From Nocardioidaceae bacterium (GTDB taxonomy: Bacteria > Actinomycetota > Actinomycetes > Propionibacteriales > Nocardioidaceae), in NCBI GenBank assembly GCA_013811715.1, contig JACCUS010000123.1, positions 1 through 22,068 on the forward strand: a stretch of DNA of 22,068 bases, given 5' to 3'. This document shows positions 21,615-22,068 of this stretch, one piece after another. Under the pieces are notes generated by a model that saw nothing but the letters and a program-made list of their open reading frames with translations, was not told the origin of the DNA and made no database searches. The first letter of the stretch is position 1. Every line of letters begins with the position of its first letter. A program made the translations under genes and the position numbers.

Positions 21615-22010
21615 TCAGGACAGCGCCTCGATAGGTGCGACCGTCACCAGATCCTTGACGGCATGGGCGAGTTGCCCATCGAGCGTGATCAAGGCGTCTG
21701 CCTGGAGCTGGGTCAGAGCGACGTACTCGGCGAAAAAGGTGTCGGGCCACCCGAGTTGGTCGGCGACCCTCCAAGCGACGTCCTGAAGGACGCGGTCCCC
21801 GAGCAGTCGAATCCGCAGCCCGCGAACGTAGTTGAGCCGTCGCCCGGCATCCTTCTTAGTCATCTCACCGCGGTCTACTGCCTGGTAGAGCGACGACAGC
21901 ACTTGCGAGCGAAGAAGCGTCGGGGCCAGGATCTGGTGTTCGTCGCCAATCACGGCTTGGTCGTGAGCCAGGCGAATGGCCACGTCCGGACCGATCACGT
22001 ACTTGGTCAT
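21615..22010 (-). CDS. PIN-domain (VapC-type) protein with altered active site
   Basis: 131 residues, the usual VapC toxin size; GAGAGG lies upstream of the ATG at 22010. PIN-domain toxins are Mg-dependent RNases. The first acidic site is present (YVIGPDVAIRL, Asp9), as is the last (ALITLDGQLAHAV, Asp111). At the second site Gln36 stands in LLRSQVLSSLYQ where many family members have Glu. At the third, TFFAEYVALT has Phe93 where the common pattern is Asp-Ala-x-Tyr-Val-Ala-Leu; Glu95 follows. Activity may therefore be reduced or lost, or Glu95 may compensate. A cognate antitoxin would be expected just upstream, beyond or at the window edge. Confidence 0.8.
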   Translation of the reverse strand: MTKYVIGPDVAIRLAHDQAVIGDEHQILAPTLLRSQVLSSLYQAVDRGEMTKKDAGRRLNYVRGLRIRLLGDRVLQDVAWRVADQLGWPDTFFAEYVALTQLQADALITLDGQLAHAVKDLVTVAPIEALS

Positions 22011-22016
22011 GGGAGA

Positions 22017-22068
22017 TCAGTTCCTCTCTGTTGCGCGACGCAAGCGCCTGGGACAGGCTACGGGATGT
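22017..22068 (-). CDS. Possible 3' end of a gene upstream of the PIN gene (antitoxin candidate)
   Basis: On the minus strand one frame enters the window open and stops with TGA at 22019-22017, 6 bases before the PIN start. The 16 visible residues are Arg-rich (PRRLRRATERN at the end). The tight spacing fits a vapB-vapC pair, but 16 residues cannot identify a protein and another frame is open too. Confidence 0.2.
   Translation of the reverse strand, partial: HPVACPRRLRRATERN

Noticed and set aside
1..22068. CRISPR array, transposase or insertion sequence, riboswitch
   Set aside because: No regularly spaced repeats, no recombinase-type protein and no recognisable aptamer core were seen on either strand.

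Overview
This is a high-GC stretch of an actinobacterial chromosome. GTG starts, a mycothiol-dependent-type DsbA protein, a group-2 truncated hemoglobin and a SigG-type ECF sigma factor all fit that phylum. From memory of the Mycobacterium tuberculosis map, the left half keeps the neighbourhood ettA / glbO / DUF5130 / pepN / Rv2466c / rpiB / nei (Rv2477c-Rv2464c), with the divergent pepN-Rv2466c pair preserved. A Nocardioides-like member of the Propionibacteriales is my best guess, but I cannot name the genus from sequence alone.

Layout. 1-1077: 3' part of ettA. 1096-3182: a marR-GNAT operon diverging from yceI, with an 18-bp inverted repeat in the shared promoter region. 3188-5903: a minus-strand run mscS > glbO > thiolase. 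5989-6673: ctaJ-like small membrane protein and DUF5130 protein. 6695-9232: pepN. 9395-12552: DsbA-family nitroreductase, rpiB, nei and a membrane SpoIIE-type phosphatase, behind a SigR/SigH-like promoter. 12574-13378: small acidic protein and DoxX, separated by a perfect 17-bp inverted repeat. 13559-15157: Tat-exported PhoD phosphatase with a possible PHO box. 15286-18758: YjbR protein, an unknown protein, an aminoglycoside-phosphotransferase-like kinase, and an ECF sigma factor diverging from an NTF2-like protein.

At 18786-18828 lies the 3' half of a tRNA-Gly(UCC) gene on the minus strand with no 5' half. Two TGGCACG direct repeats, 11 bp apart, sit just inside it. This is the expected look of an attachment-site scar. 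The genes to its right (nucleotidyltransferase, TmrB-like P-loop protein, methyltransferase, PIN-domain protein) may therefore be the edge of an integrated element that continues past the window. No integrase is visible.

The left half is conserved housekeeping and redox or stress functions (translation control, oxygen/NO-related globin, mycothiol-linked redox, oxidative DNA repair, pentose phosphate pathway). The right half is accessory. No complete new multi-gene defence or biosynthetic system is evident. The most useful leads are the three predicted regulatory sites, the tRNA scar, and two proteins with altered active sites (CPWA in the DsbA protein; Phe in place of an expected Asp in the PIN protein). 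No rRNA, complete tRNA, CRISPR array or transposase was found, and no gene-free stretch exceeds 300 bases.
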